From Rusavskia elegans (taxonomy: Eukaryota > Ascomycota > Lecanoromycetes > Teloschistales > Teloschistaceae): a stretch of DNA of 64,000 nucleotides. Shown in pieces: positions 12,322 to 22,479 of this stretch (the stretch's first letter is position 1; each line of letters starts with the position of its first letter). Location of the stretch: assembly GCA_011316305.1 (NCBI GenBank), contig SAUG01000069.1, forward strand, positions 186,001 through 250,000, read 5' to 3'. A model generated the notes under the pieces. The model saw only the letters and a list, made by a program, of their open reading frames with translations. It searched no databases and was not told the DNA's origin. Both the position numbers and the translations under genes were made by a program.

Positions 12322-12813
12322 TGTTATAAATACAGGCGGCGTATCTTCGGGAACGCGGTAGTATTTAGGACAGCGTAGAATTTTCTATTACGCTTTAACA
12401 GGTAGAAATATATAGAATAGCCTTGGTATTAATACTAGAGAATATTTTAGTAGTTTCAATAAATAAATATCCTAAATACTCTGATTTTAGTAATTTTAGT
12501 AAATAAATACTATAAACTAATTCAGTTTTAGTGGTTTTAGTAAATAAATATCCTAAAATAAAACTGTTTTAATTATCTTAATCTATTAATAATCTAAATA
12601 GTAGAAGATTTTATTTATTTATATAGATCCCGAACTCGACGCCTTTATAGCTCGTATTTAATTTATTAGTTATCGCTATATACTGCTCTAGCAATTAACT
12701 GACTTGTTTTTAATCTAATTTGAGTGATTATCCGTTATACCTCCGTTTACAGATATACTAATAAATCCAACCAATCTTTGAAGATACCAGACCCTCCAAG
12801 TAACTCTATAACA
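12322..12813. repeat. Solo LTR with perfect TGTTATA/TATAACA ends, less RIP-damaged
   Basis: A 492-bp unit starts TGTTATA and ends TATAACA, a perfect 7-bp terminal inverted repeat in the TG...CA form of LTRs. Inside are many TGG, CA and TG dinucleotides, so it has suffered less RIP than its surroundings. No partner copy exists in the window. Flanks read ACTAAA on the left and ACTATC on the right, so a short duplication around ACTA is possible but not exact. It sits just behind the chromodomain relic. Confidence 0.55.
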
Positions 12814-12851
12814 ACTATCTATTAGATTCTAATTCGAAAATTCTATTACTA

Positions 12852-12949
12852 GGCGCTATAACGAAGTAGCAGCGTATATCGAAAATAATCGTTTTTTTAT
12901 ATTTAAATATATAACCCGGTAGATCTAGGTTCGATTTCTAGTAACGCTA
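12852..12949 (+). tRNA. Degenerate tRNA-like sequence
   Basis: The ends pair as an acceptor stem (GGCGCTA with TAACGCT, 6 of 7 pairs; the one mismatch becomes a pair if the A was a G). A perfect five-pair T stem (CTAGG/TCTAG, with one G-U) holds a TTCGATT loop, and GGTTCGATTTC matches a B box. The D region reads TAACGAAGTAG, an A box altered by G-to-A. The anticodon stem pairs only if three RIP changes are reversed, and position 33 is not T, so no anticodon is assigned. The length of 98 leaves room for an intron. T-rich runs follow, as for pol III termination. It is probably dead. Confidence 0.4.
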
Positions 12950-13074
12950 TTTTCTTTTTAACTTTTTAGAGTCTTTATTTTTAACGTTTTTAAAATTTTT
13001 AAATATTTAATATAAACGTATCGAAAACGATACTATTTTTTCGTTTTATAGTATTTATAATAAGCTATTTAAAC

Positions 13075-13296
13075 TGTCTAGAACTTATATACAATTTAGT
13101 AGATATAGAGATACTAGCCGATAGTACCGGCTGATTTATATATTAACTAAACTCCGTTAACCGCGGTTTATTAGCTCCACGGAATTCGTTATCTAATTAG
13201 ATCTAGCGTTTAGCATTGTTCGCTTATTTATAGATAAACTTTCTACCTATATAGAAATATCAAGCTATTATTATCATCTAAAATCGATCTATAACA
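13075..13296 (+). repeat. Right LTR of outer Gypsy element
   Basis: It starts TGTCTAGAAC and ends TATAACA, 222 bp, and aligns with 1575-1793 over its whole length. It keeps CCGTTAACCGCGG and CTCCACGGAATTCG where the left copy has slightly different transitions. Confidence 0.7.
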
Positions 13297-13990
13297 AATT
13301 AGCTTATATTAAAGCTACGTATTCGCGATTTTAATTAAATATTAGAGAAAATAGCTAAACGAAAGATATAAATTGATTTTAAAAATTTTAGAATATTTAT
13401 ATATAAAGTTATCGAGCGAAAGAAATATAAAAAAATATATTCGAAACGGATAAAAAAAACGAAAGTAGTAAATAAAAAAAAAAGTATCTAAATTTATTTT
13501 AAAGGAAAAAGATAAATATAAATATTTAGAAAAGATTATTTAAAAAATAGTAGATTATAACGCCGAAGTAGAGTAATTAGCGAACGAATAGGAAAAAAAA
13601 GAAGTAATAGAAAAAGTTTCGAAAAAAAAAGCGATATTAAAACTTTAGGACGCTATTATCTATTCGAGTTTCTCTAAAATATATAGAATTTTAACGCTCT
13701 AATATTATTATATACTAAAAAAGCTAAAATATAAATTATTTATTAGATTTTAATATTTATAATTTTTAAATACGTATTTTATATAATTATTATTTCGGAA
13801 TATTTAAAAGATATTTATATTATAATTATACCCGAAATCCGATAATTCTATCTACGAATAAAATAACTACCTTTAATTTAATTATTTAGTATTATATTAA
13901 TAATTTAAAACGTTAAACTAAAATTTTAATCCGATTTAAAAATATCTAGAATCGGAATAGTTCTAGCTATATTATAATAATACGCGCAAT
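13297..13990. other. RIP-degraded sequence right of the outer element, no gene
   Basis: Very A+T-rich with frequent Lys/Glu/Arg codons in several frames around 13,400-13,660, which may be a former charged, coiled-coil-like coding region such as a transposase C-terminus. No domain can be named. Base composition changes abruptly to normal at about 13,990-14,030. Confidence 0.4.
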
Positions 13991-14039
13991 AATATCCCTT
14001 TTTAGATCTATTAAACTGATTGGTCCGTTGAGCCGAGGC

Positions 14040-14068
14040 CCTCTAAGCGAGCCCAGCGAGCTTAGAGG
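14040..14068. repeat. Perfect 9-bp inverted repeat at the island edge
   Basis: CCTCTAAGC and GCTTAGAGG are separated by 11 bases (GAGCCCAGCGA). It lies within about 50 bp of the switch from A+T-rich to normal DNA. It could form a hairpin or be an old transposon end; no role is proven. Confidence 0.6.
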
Positions 14069-14181
14069 TCTTGACCGTCGGCTACCCCACTTCTACAACT
14101 TAAGGCTCTCTCGATCGTTGCTTTAACAAACCCACTTTCCACGAGCTTTGACCAAGGTTCAGACTAGTCCAGCTACTCGTC

Positions 14182-14600
14182 ATGACTTCAGGATGGGAAG
14201 AGCCGAATCCTTATAAGAAGGATGTACGAACACCGACCCATCCACCCATGTGATACTCAACACTTGTTAACAATGTTTCAAGGTCTTCCCCACTACACAT
14301 TTTGCCTACTGCTGGAACTTCTTCCCGCCTGTGAGTGCAAAAGATACCTGGTTGGTAAAACATCAACAAGAGGCCGATGATGCGGAGTTTGGACGCTTCG
14401 ATGAACATTGCCGTGCTCTTGAGAAGATACCTCCTCAATTGCGAGAGCGGCAGACGGCTCTCAAAGCCACAGACGTGCATGATGCCACAAAGAAGAGGTG
14501 GCAACAAGAGCTAGCAAACCTCTCAAACAAATTTGAGGCATGGCATAAAGAACACGAGGGGATTTATGCGAAGATCTCGGAGGCTTGGTCGTGGGAGTGA
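14182..14600 (+). CDS. Small uncharacterised protein (119 aa, one intron)
   Basis: Model: exon 14182-14223, intron 14224-14282 (59 nt, GTACGA...CAAG with a TTAAC branch-like site), exon 14283-14600. The junction is in phase 0 and both exons read without stops. The first exon starts M-T-S-G-W-E-E-P; the second is rich in Lys, Glu, Arg and Ala and probably mostly helical (residues about 35-119). There is no signal peptide or membrane segment. I do not recognise the family. It is the first gene beyond the RIP island, only about 190 bp from its edge, so RIP leakage, silencing or lineage-specific origin are all possible. The splice model is an inference; a shorter product starting inside exon 2 cannot be excluded. 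Confidence 0.5.
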
Positions 14601-15161
14601 CTGCAGCACAGCGTCAAGCAGATCGTTCTGACTGCTAAGTTGTGACTCGGTTTCAGCGAATCATATCTATGGAACATCCAAGCAAAATGAGCCATGCTTC
14701 CGGCCAATATGAAGAGTGCACGTTTTGAGCTCTGATGCCCGAACATCTGGTGTGGTCCAGGAAATGTCGGAAAGCACACGATTGGCTGTTGAGACGGATA
14801 GATTGTGTAAGATCAGACTCATCGTATAACTCCTGCCCAGTCAATTTAAGCCTTCTAAACTGGTGTCCTCAAAGGTATTGGTGCTAAAGATGTCACATTT
14901 GTATGAACATACGCGCGCGTTTAGCGCTTATCAGAAGGCCGACGCTTGAGCCACGGAGTCAGTGCTCACGGTTGTTGCTCGGACTCACCCAAATCGCATC
15001 AACGGCAAACAAACGCAGAAAGTCCCAAACCGGGCACTACCATCGTCGCCTTCGTCGCTCAGTCATCTTTGGCGATAGTAGCGCTTATGTTACTACCTCC
15101 CGTGACCAGTCCTCGAACATCTCCTCGCTGTTTCCCACAGCCTTAGCAAAGGCCCGGCGTC
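14601..15161. other. Intergenic, upstream of CK2 alpha
   Basis: No convincing gene. Short open frames on both strands overlap one another and lack family features. It presumably contains the CK2 alpha promoter and 5' UTR; no clear TATA box was seen. Confidence 0.5.
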
Positions 15162-16406
15162 ATGGCGCGAGTCTATGCTGATGTTAATCAGCATATGCCA
15201 AAATCTTATTGGGAGTACGACAGCGTGAATATCACATGGGGTGTACTAGAAAATTACGAGGTGGTCCGGAAGATTGGTGAGTTTCAATGGAAGCTGCACT
15301 CTCCGCAGGATGCTGACCGTTACGTTGCTGGTAGGACGAGGGAAATACTCTGAGGTCTTCGAAGGAATCAACGTTGTCAACTACCAAAAATGCGTAATCA
15401 AGGTCCTGAAGCCGGTCAAGAAGAAGAAGATAAAGCGCGAGATCAAAATTCTACAGAACCTATCTGGAGGCCCGAATGTTGTTGCGCTACTGGATGTGGT
15501 CAGAGACAGTCAAAGCAAAACGCCATCATTGATTTTTGAATACGTCAACAACACCGATTTTCGAAGCTTATACCCAAAATTCATCGATTTTGATGTGCGG
15601 TACTACATCATGGAGCTGCTCAAGGTATGCCATGACTTGATGCGAGACATCACGGTTGAGCCTTGCCCTGATATTCTTGATAGGCGCTCGACTTCTGTCA
15701 CAGCAAGGGAATTATGCACCGGGATGTCAAACCTCACAACGTCATGATAGATCACGAGAAGCGGAAGGTATGGTGGCTGTTTGAGTAGTGATGGTGCTCT
15801 TGCTGATTTTGTCCAGCTCCGCCTCATAGACTGGGGTCTTGCAGAGTTTTATCATGCAAATACCGAGTACAATGTGAGAGTGGCTTCGAGATACTTCAAA
15901 GGACCGGAGCTGCTCGTCGATTTCCAGGAGTACGACTATTCACTTGACATGTGGTCATTAGGAGCGATGTTTGCTTCGATGATATTCCGGAAAGAGCCAT
16001 TCTTTCATGGAAATAGCAATTCAGATCAGCTGGTCAAAATCGCAAAAGTTCTAGGCACAGACGCCTTATTCGAGTATCTCGACAAATACGATATCGAGCT
16101 CGATGCGCAGTACGACGATATTTTGGGGAGGTTTCCCAAGAAGAATTGGGCCGCTTTCGTCAACGCAGAGAACCAGAGATTTGTCAGTAATGATGCGATA
16201 GACTTTCTCGACAAGCTCTTGCGCTATGATCACGCGGTATGTCCGATCCAAACCGTTTCCTTATCTATGGTGTACTCATTGCTTTCAAGGAACGTCTGAC
16301 TGCCATGGAGGCCATGGCTCATCCCTACTTTAACCCGGTTCGAGACGCAGCCGCAGGAATCCCCGTCCAAGGTCATCCCCCAAATCACATGGGGCCAGGC
16401 AGGTGA
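15162..16406 (+). CDS. CKA1: Casein kinase II catalytic subunit alpha
   Basis: This Ser/Thr kinase phosphorylates acidic sites in many nuclear and cytosolic proteins, as a tetramer with two beta subunits. Exons are 15162-15276, 15335-15624, 15684-15767, 15817-16236 and 16290-16406, giving 341 aa, the normal length. The N-terminus M-A-R-V-Y-A-D-V-N is the fungal CK2 alpha start. Visible are the glycine loop G-R-G-K-Y-S (residues 39-44), the basic stretch K-K-K-K-I-K-R-E typical of CK2, the catalytic H-R-D-V-K-P-H-N (Asp149), and D-W-G (168-170), which replaces D-F-G only in this family. All four introns are 49-59 nt with GT-AG ends. The C-terminus after the kinase core is a short Gly/Pro/His tail. 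Nothing is missing, so it should be active. Confidence 0.95.
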
Positions 16407-17046
16407 CCAGACGGTCCCTCAGACATTCTGCTCACAGCTTCAACTGCGGCACTACAGCATCAGGAATATACCCCTATCATGATTAGATTACCATTCTTTT
16501 CTATCAGCCTACGGTCTCCAATGAAGCCGCTCAACGGCAAATACATGTGGGAAGACAACGAAAAGATGACGCGGGGATGAGAGACGGGTTCTCGGCGTTG
16601 ACAACACCCTTTTTATTTTAGCAGACTTCACTATGCCTTCCAATCTAATGGATATACTTAACGATGCTTATGACTTTGAGGGCGGTAGAAGTAGGCATGA
16701 GAGCATCGGACAGGAACACATACTACGTGTCCTGTTTTGTGCGTTCCAAACTTCTGGCCATCAAAACTACCTTCAGTACCTGGACAGTGACTGGCTCGTT
16801 GTTTCAGGAGTCACTTGCGATAGCATAGTGATAGGTAACCGCCAAGAGCGGCAGGTGCCGGCCGCCGTATTTGATTCCTTTATCGATAAGGCCCATCCAT
16901 GACTCAAAAGTCTACGGGTACATGTTTTCCTGGATATCTCAATTGCCGGCCATTCACCCACCATTGATCTTCAGTAGATTCTGAAAATTTTCCTGCCCAT
17001 TACGATCTAAATAGAGAACTTCAATATACTGCATTCAGCGCCAACC
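16407..17046. other. Intergenic between CK2 alpha and VAS1
   Basis: One 89-codon open frame (16633-16902, plus) starts with ATG but has no recognisable domain; it is not called. The rest holds nothing I can name. The final part contains the VAS1 5' leader, including an in-frame stretch without ATG (see findings). Confidence 0.4.
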
Positions 17047-17094
17047 TTGCGCGCCGCGGTGCCGTGGAGATCGAATTTCAGTCGTTTGTCCAAT

Positions 17095-20000
17095 ATGGCC
17101 CTCAATGCCGCCTCACATAACTCGGGTAGGTATCTTGCTGGTGTATTTAAATGTATCACGGAACTGAACTTTCTAGCTGGAGTCAAGACCGGCCCAGTCA
17201 CAGAACAACCACCTCAAGCCTCATCCGAAGCAATGTCCGATCTCCTTGGTTCTTCCCAAAAAGATCCCATGGGTCAACATCAAGGCGGCCAAGACGGCGG
17301 TGACAAGAACTCAGAGAAGAAAGTAAAGAGCGAGAAAGAGCGTACGGATCCTGAGCCTATACAGTCAGACCCTGTCTACTGCTAGTTGTAGCGTCGTGTC
17401 TGATAGGCTGACCAACCTTACAGTCGAGAAGGAGCGCAAGAAAGCCGAGAAACAAAAGAAGTTTGACGAGAAAAAAGCCAAAACGAGTAATGCCACCGCT
17501 ACCGCAGCTCCATCAAAAACCAAGGAGAAGAAGGCCAAGCAGGGAGCCGAGAAGGAGGCGCCTTTACCCGAGTACGTAGAGGAGACGCCTCCAGGTCAGA
17601 AGAAAAGTACGTCACAACTAAGTCCGCCAGAGCCAGCTTTTCTGACGGCCGCATGTAGTTCTCAAGCCACTCGATGAACCTTTCGTCAAGGCATATAACC
17701 CAGGGGTGGTCGAATCAGCGTGGTATGCCTGGTGGGAAAAGGAGGGCTTTTTTGAGCCTAAGTTTGGACCAGACAACAAAGTCAAGGAAGAAGGTTATTT
17801 CGTCATCCCTGAACCACCTCCTAATGTTACTGGTGCTCTTCACATGGGTCATGCACTACCGAACGCTCTTCAGGACACACTGATACGTTGGAATCGAATG
17901 CGAGGTCTAACAACATTATGGCTCCCGGGTTGCGACCACGCGGGGATATCTACTCAGAGCGTTGTGGAGAACATGCTCTGGAGACGCGAAAAGAAGACTA
18001 GGCATGATCTGGGTCGAGAAGCGATGGTCAAGAGGATATGGGACTGGAAAGAGGATTATCACCAGAATATCAACAGTGTGCTCAAACGCATGGGCGGATC
18101 TTTTGACTGGACGCGAGAAGCTTTCACCATGGACGAGAACCTTTCGGCCGCCGTGACCGAGACTTTCGTGCAGCTGCATGAGGAAGGTATCATCTACCGG
18201 GCGAATCGGCTTGTCAATTGGTGCACGAAGCTGAATACTGCTCTTTCCAACCTCGAGGTAGACAACAAGGACCTGGAAGGACGGACACTGTTAGAGGTTC
18301 CAGGGTATGACAAAAAGGTAGAATTCGGTGTACTGACGCACTTCCAATATGAAATAGAAGGCAGTTCGGAAAAGATAGGGGTAGCAACTACTCGGCCCGA
18401 GACGATGCTAGGAGATACAGGTATAGCTGTCAATCCCCAAGACGAGCGTTACAAGCACCTGGTTGGCAAGAACGCAACACATCCCTTCGTGGACAGACTT
18501 CTCCCCATTATCGCGGATGACTATGTGGATTCCGAATTTGGTACCGGTGCTGTGAAGATGACTCCAGCTCATGATCCCAACGATTTTGCTATTGGTCAAA
18601 GACATAACTTGAGGTTCATCAATATTTTGAATGACGATGGCACATTAAACAGCAATACTGGCGATTTCCAAGGACAAAAGCGCTTTGAGGCGCGATACTC
18701 AGTCATCGAGGCACTGAAAAACAAGGGGCTGTACGTCAAGTGGGAGAACAATCCAATGAAGGTGCCGCTCTGTAACAAGTCGAAAGATGTCATTGAGCCC
18801 CTCATGAAGCCACAATGGTGGATGAAGATGCGAGGTCTGGCTGACGCCGCTGTCAAAGCCGTGAAAGACAAGGAGATCGTTATCCGTCCTGATACGGCGG
18901 AAAGGGATTTCTATCGATGGATGGGCAGCATCAACGACTGGTGCTTATCCCGGCAGCTTTGGTGGGGCCACCAAGCCCCTGTGTACTTCGTGGACATTGA
19001 GGGCGACCCTGGTGACGATAGTGATGGTGAGCGGTGGGTGAGCGGAAGAACGCAGCAGGACGCTGAAGACAAAGCGAAAGTAAAATACCCCGGCAAAAAG
19101 TTCACACTTAGAAGAGACGAGGACGTGCTGGACACTTGGTTCTCATCAGGACTATGGCCTTTCTCTACTCTGGGCTGGCCAAAGAAGACCCACGACATGG
19201 AAACCTTATATCCCACATCTGTTCTTGAAACGGGTTGGGATATCTTGTTCTTCTGGGTGGCGCGAATGATCATGCTGGGTATCAAAATGACCGGCCAAGT
19301 ACCCTTCCGCGAGGTGTACTGTCACTCTCTAGTACGGGATTCGGAAGGACGGAAAATGTCTAAGTCGCTGGGCAATGTCATTGATCCTTTGGACGTGATG
19401 CAGGGCATTGAATTGTCTGCGCTGCACCAAAAGCTCGAGAAGGGAAACCTGGATCCCAAGGAGCTTGCAACAGCCACAAAATTTCAGAAGGCTTCGTTTC
19501 CAGATGGCATACCTGAATGCGGTGCTGACGCTCTTCGATTTTCGCTTGTCCAGTACACTACTGGGGGTAAGTCATTACTGACTCATTTGAGTACGGAGCT
19601 AATGTTGTCCAGGAGGAGACATCAATTTCGACATCAAGGTAATGCACGGCTATCGCCGCTTCTGCAACAAAATATACCAGGCCACCAAGTATGTCCTGGG
19701 TAAACTGCCCTCATCGTATACCCCTCCGGCAACATCCGCAAAAACGGGCAACGAGTCACTCGCTGACCGATGGATCCTCCACAAATTCAACACAGCAAGC
19801 GCCGAGATGCACAAGGCCCTCACGAACCGGGAATTTGCCGTTGCAACATCGATAGTCTACCAATACTGGTATGCCCAGCTCTGCGACACCTACATTGAGA
19901 ATTCGAAATCCTTGATCCAAAGTGGCACGAAGCAGGAACAGGAGTCCGCCACCGATACTCTCTATACAACACTCGAAGGAGCACTCAAACTAATCCATCC

Positions 20001-20634
20001 TATCATGCCTTTCCTCACCGAAGAGCTATGGCAACGTCTGCCACGGCGACCTGGTGACGACATCCCCAGCATAACAATCGCCTCATATCCACAGTTCTCG
20101 GATGACCTTTCAGATCCCGCCGCGGAGGAAGCTTACGACCTCATCCTGGACGTCTCAAAGAGCATCCGAAGCCTGACGGCCGAGTACAACATCCGCGACA
20201 ACGCCCAAATCTACGTCCAATTACAAGATAAGACCGCCCAAGAAACTCTGAGAGCAGAAACGCAATCCCTACGCTCCCTCGGCGGCAAAGCAGTAGCCGG
20301 TACCGATTCCGGCTCCACCATCACGATCCTATCAGCATCTGATGCACAGCCGTCGGGTTGTATAGCGCAGTCCGTGAGCTCCGTAGCGACCGTGTTGATG
20401 CACGTCAAGGGCAAAATCGACCTGGAAGCGGAGATCGATAAGGCGAGGAAGAGGTTGCAGGCTGCTAGTATGGGGGTGAAGAAACAGAGAGGGATATTGG
20501 AGGGGATGGAGGGGAAGGAGGGTATTAGGGAAAATGTCAAGGAGGAGGAGAAGAAGAAGTTGGAGGATGGGGAGGCGGAGGTGGGGATCTTAAGGGGGGT
20601 TATGGAGAGGTTCGAGGCCTTAAGACTTGAGTAG
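17095..20634 (+). CDS. VAS1: Valyl-tRNA synthetase, cytosolic/mitochondrial
   Basis: It charges tRNA-Val with valine; one fungal gene normally serves both cytosol and mitochondria. Exons are 17095-17125, 17177-17341, 17424-17606, 17659-19566 and 19613-20634 (1102 aa). Class I signatures are H-M-G-H (about residue 187) and K-M-S-K-S (about 691). The editing domain lies between them, followed by the anticodon-binding domain and a C-terminal coiled coil rich in Lys/Glu. Residues 65-125 form a charged Lys-rich extension usual in eukaryotic enzymes. A second in-frame ATG at 17232 (M-S-D-L-L-G) probably starts the cytosolic form. The 17095 start adds 37 residues but is not strongly mitochondrial in character; a better targeting sequence lies upstream without an ATG. 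Introns are 46-82 nt. Confidence 0.95.
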
Positions 20635-21276
20635 GTTTGGGTGTTGTGAGGAAGGAAGGAAAATAGTGGATACCTAGATGTAGTGAACATTGTCCGGTTC
20701 ACTGTGGAGCTCGTAGAGGCAAAATATTAGCCAAAACAACGTCATTGAACACTGCTGCAAAATGTCACAGATGTACTGATGAGTGACGGAAGTCCGCTTA
20801 AGGTCGATGTCTTCTTTTGCATACCCCTGTTGTTTCCTCGACTTTGGGGCCTAGGATGCCTTCTGCCAACTTAGTAGGTATATAAGGTCTGTTGGAGGTT
20901 TACAATTACCTGATTTCTCAGTTCAACTTGAAGTATGTATCGTAGCCTCATAGTCCATTAGTCAGACGTCCTGCTTAGAACGAAAAGGCCCCGTAGCGAT
21001 TGATATGGGATTTCTGGAAAGGCTGACGACTCGAATACAAAGGTCGTACTCGATCAGGTAGTGGAATGATAAAGACAGGATAGCTGATGTGATTTCGGAA
21101 CAAATTCTTATTGAATTGCACCAAACCAGACGCTAAAAGGGGGTTTGCGATACGAATACGAATTTTGATATTCACTAGCTCGCTACTTCCGAATTTCCAC
21201 TTCTGTATCTTCGTCGCTGCTGTCGAGAAAGCGCATTCCAGATCGTGCAAGGGGACGAGGGGCTGGGCGGTTGAAG
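20635..21276. other. Intergenic between VAS1 and RPP1
   Basis: No gene seen. Open frames on the minus strand that run into the neighbouring gene are antisense shadows. A TATATAAGG motif lies near 20,880, too far upstream of the RPP1 start to be its obvious TATA box. Confidence 0.5.
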
Positions 21277-22428
21277 ATGTTCTACGATCTGAATGTTCCC
21301 TACACAACGAACCACGCAGAGCTCCAACGCACCCTCGCCTTCGTAGCAGAACGTCAGTAATTTTGATGTCTGGTCAAACTCATCTGCCATACTGAATACG
21401 TGAGTATAGTCGGCTACAACACAATCGCCCTCTCCGTAAACCTCAGCGGCAAGCTCCCTCCAGATCTCGTACGTCCATACAAAACACGCCAACCCTAGTA
21501 TTTTCCCCTCTAAAAAAGCCCATCAACTAATCCTCCCACCCAACACCAGACCTCACCCATCCCCTCCCCCCTCCCCTTCTCTACCCCCCCAACCCTCCAC
21601 ATCCTCACCCGCTGCACCCTTACTCTAACCGACCCGTCCCAAAACCACCGCCTCGCCTCCCTAACCACCATCTACGACCTCCTCGCCATCCGCCCCACCT
21701 CCGAAAAAACCCTCCAGCAGACCTGCCTCTCCCTCCCCACAATCGACATCATATCTCTCGACTGCACGATCCGCTATCCCTTCTACTTCCGGCAAAGCAC
21801 CCTCCTAGCCGCCATCGAGCGGGGTATACGGTTCGAGATATGTTATGCGCAGGGGATACTGGGGACGGGGGAAGCGAGGAGGAATTTAATTTCTAATGCG
21901 ACGCAGCTTGTGAGGGCGACGAGAGGGAGGGGGGTTGTGGTGAGTAGTGAGGCCCAGAGGGCGTTGGCTTGTAGGGGCCCATGGGATGTTGTGAATTTGG
22001 GGATTGGGTGGGGGTTGGGGAAGGAGAGGGCGGTGGAGGCGTTGCAGAGGGAGGCGAGGGGGGTGGTTGTGGGGGCGGAGATGAGGAGGAGGAGTTTTAG
22101 GGGGGTGGTGGATGTTGTTTATGGAGGGGAGAAGCCGGTGGGTGAGAATGTGGAGGGGAAAGGGATGAATCGGGGTGGGAAAGGGAAAGAGAAGGAGAGG
22201 GTGGTGAATGGGGGGAAGAGGAAGGCGGAGGATAGTGTGGATGTTGAAGAGGCGGGGAATAAGGTGGAGAAGCCGCCGTCGAAGAGGGAGCTCAAAAGGA
22301 GGGCGGCAAAGGCGAGGAAAGCAGTGGCGACTGAGAAAGACGATAGTTCCGACAATGCCGTCAAAGATTCCACGAAAGAAAAAGAGAACGGTGACGTCGC
22401 CATGGCCAACAGCAAAGATCAGGGATGA
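21277..22428 (+). CDS. RPP1: RNase P/MRP subunit p30 (Rpp30 family)
   Basis: This protein subunit of nuclear RNase P and RNase MRP processes the 5' ends of pre-tRNA and pre-rRNA. Exons are 21277-21352, 21410-21468 and 21550-22428, giving 337 aa. The start M-F-Y-D-L-N-V-P and the segment G-Y-N-T-I-A-L-S are the Rpp30 strand-1 and strand-2 signatures of its TIM-barrel-like fold. Further family marks are T-I-Y-D-L-L-A-I-R-P-T and an R-F-E-I-C-Y segment. Residues from about 235 to the end form a Lys/Glu/Ser-rich disordered tail with likely nuclear-localisation clusters. The final exon is odd in composition: its first part is C-rich and its second part G-rich on the coding strand. All joins keep frame. 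Confidence 0.9.
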
Positions 22429-22479
22429 AGTAAATGGTCATCCGACCAGTGCGAACTCGATATATATACAGCATTATCG

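Larger units (their letters stand above)
1575..13296 (+). mobile_element. Outer Ty3/Gypsy chromovirus, RIP-killed and split by insertions
   Basis: Two similar 219- and 222-bp direct repeats bound this element (1575-1793 and 13075-13296). A gag relic follows the left repeat. The protease, reverse transcriptase, RNase H, integrase and chromodomain relics lie in order at about 7480-12,280, on the same strand. Between gag and protease sits another element (3535-7295) with its own LTR pair. Removing that insert and the solo LTR at 12322-12813 leaves about 7.5 kb, an ordinary size for a fungal Gypsy element. That the two halves belong to one element is inferred from orientation, domain order and the matching terminal repeats. 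Confidence 0.65.

Noticed and set aside
1..14000. Mitochondrial or plasmid DNA because of the low G+C
   Set aside because: Nuclear LTR retrotransposon domains with RIP-type changes explain the composition, and the DNA is contiguous with nuclear genes.
20211..20702. 163-codon minus-strand ORF
   Set aside because: Antisense shadow of the Lys/Glu-rich C-terminus of valyl-tRNA synthetase; its Ser/Phe-rich text mirrors GAG/AAG codons.
20975..21492. Minus-strand ORFs across the RPP1 start
   Set aside because: They lie antisense to a gene with clear family motifs and cross its splice sites without any features of their own.
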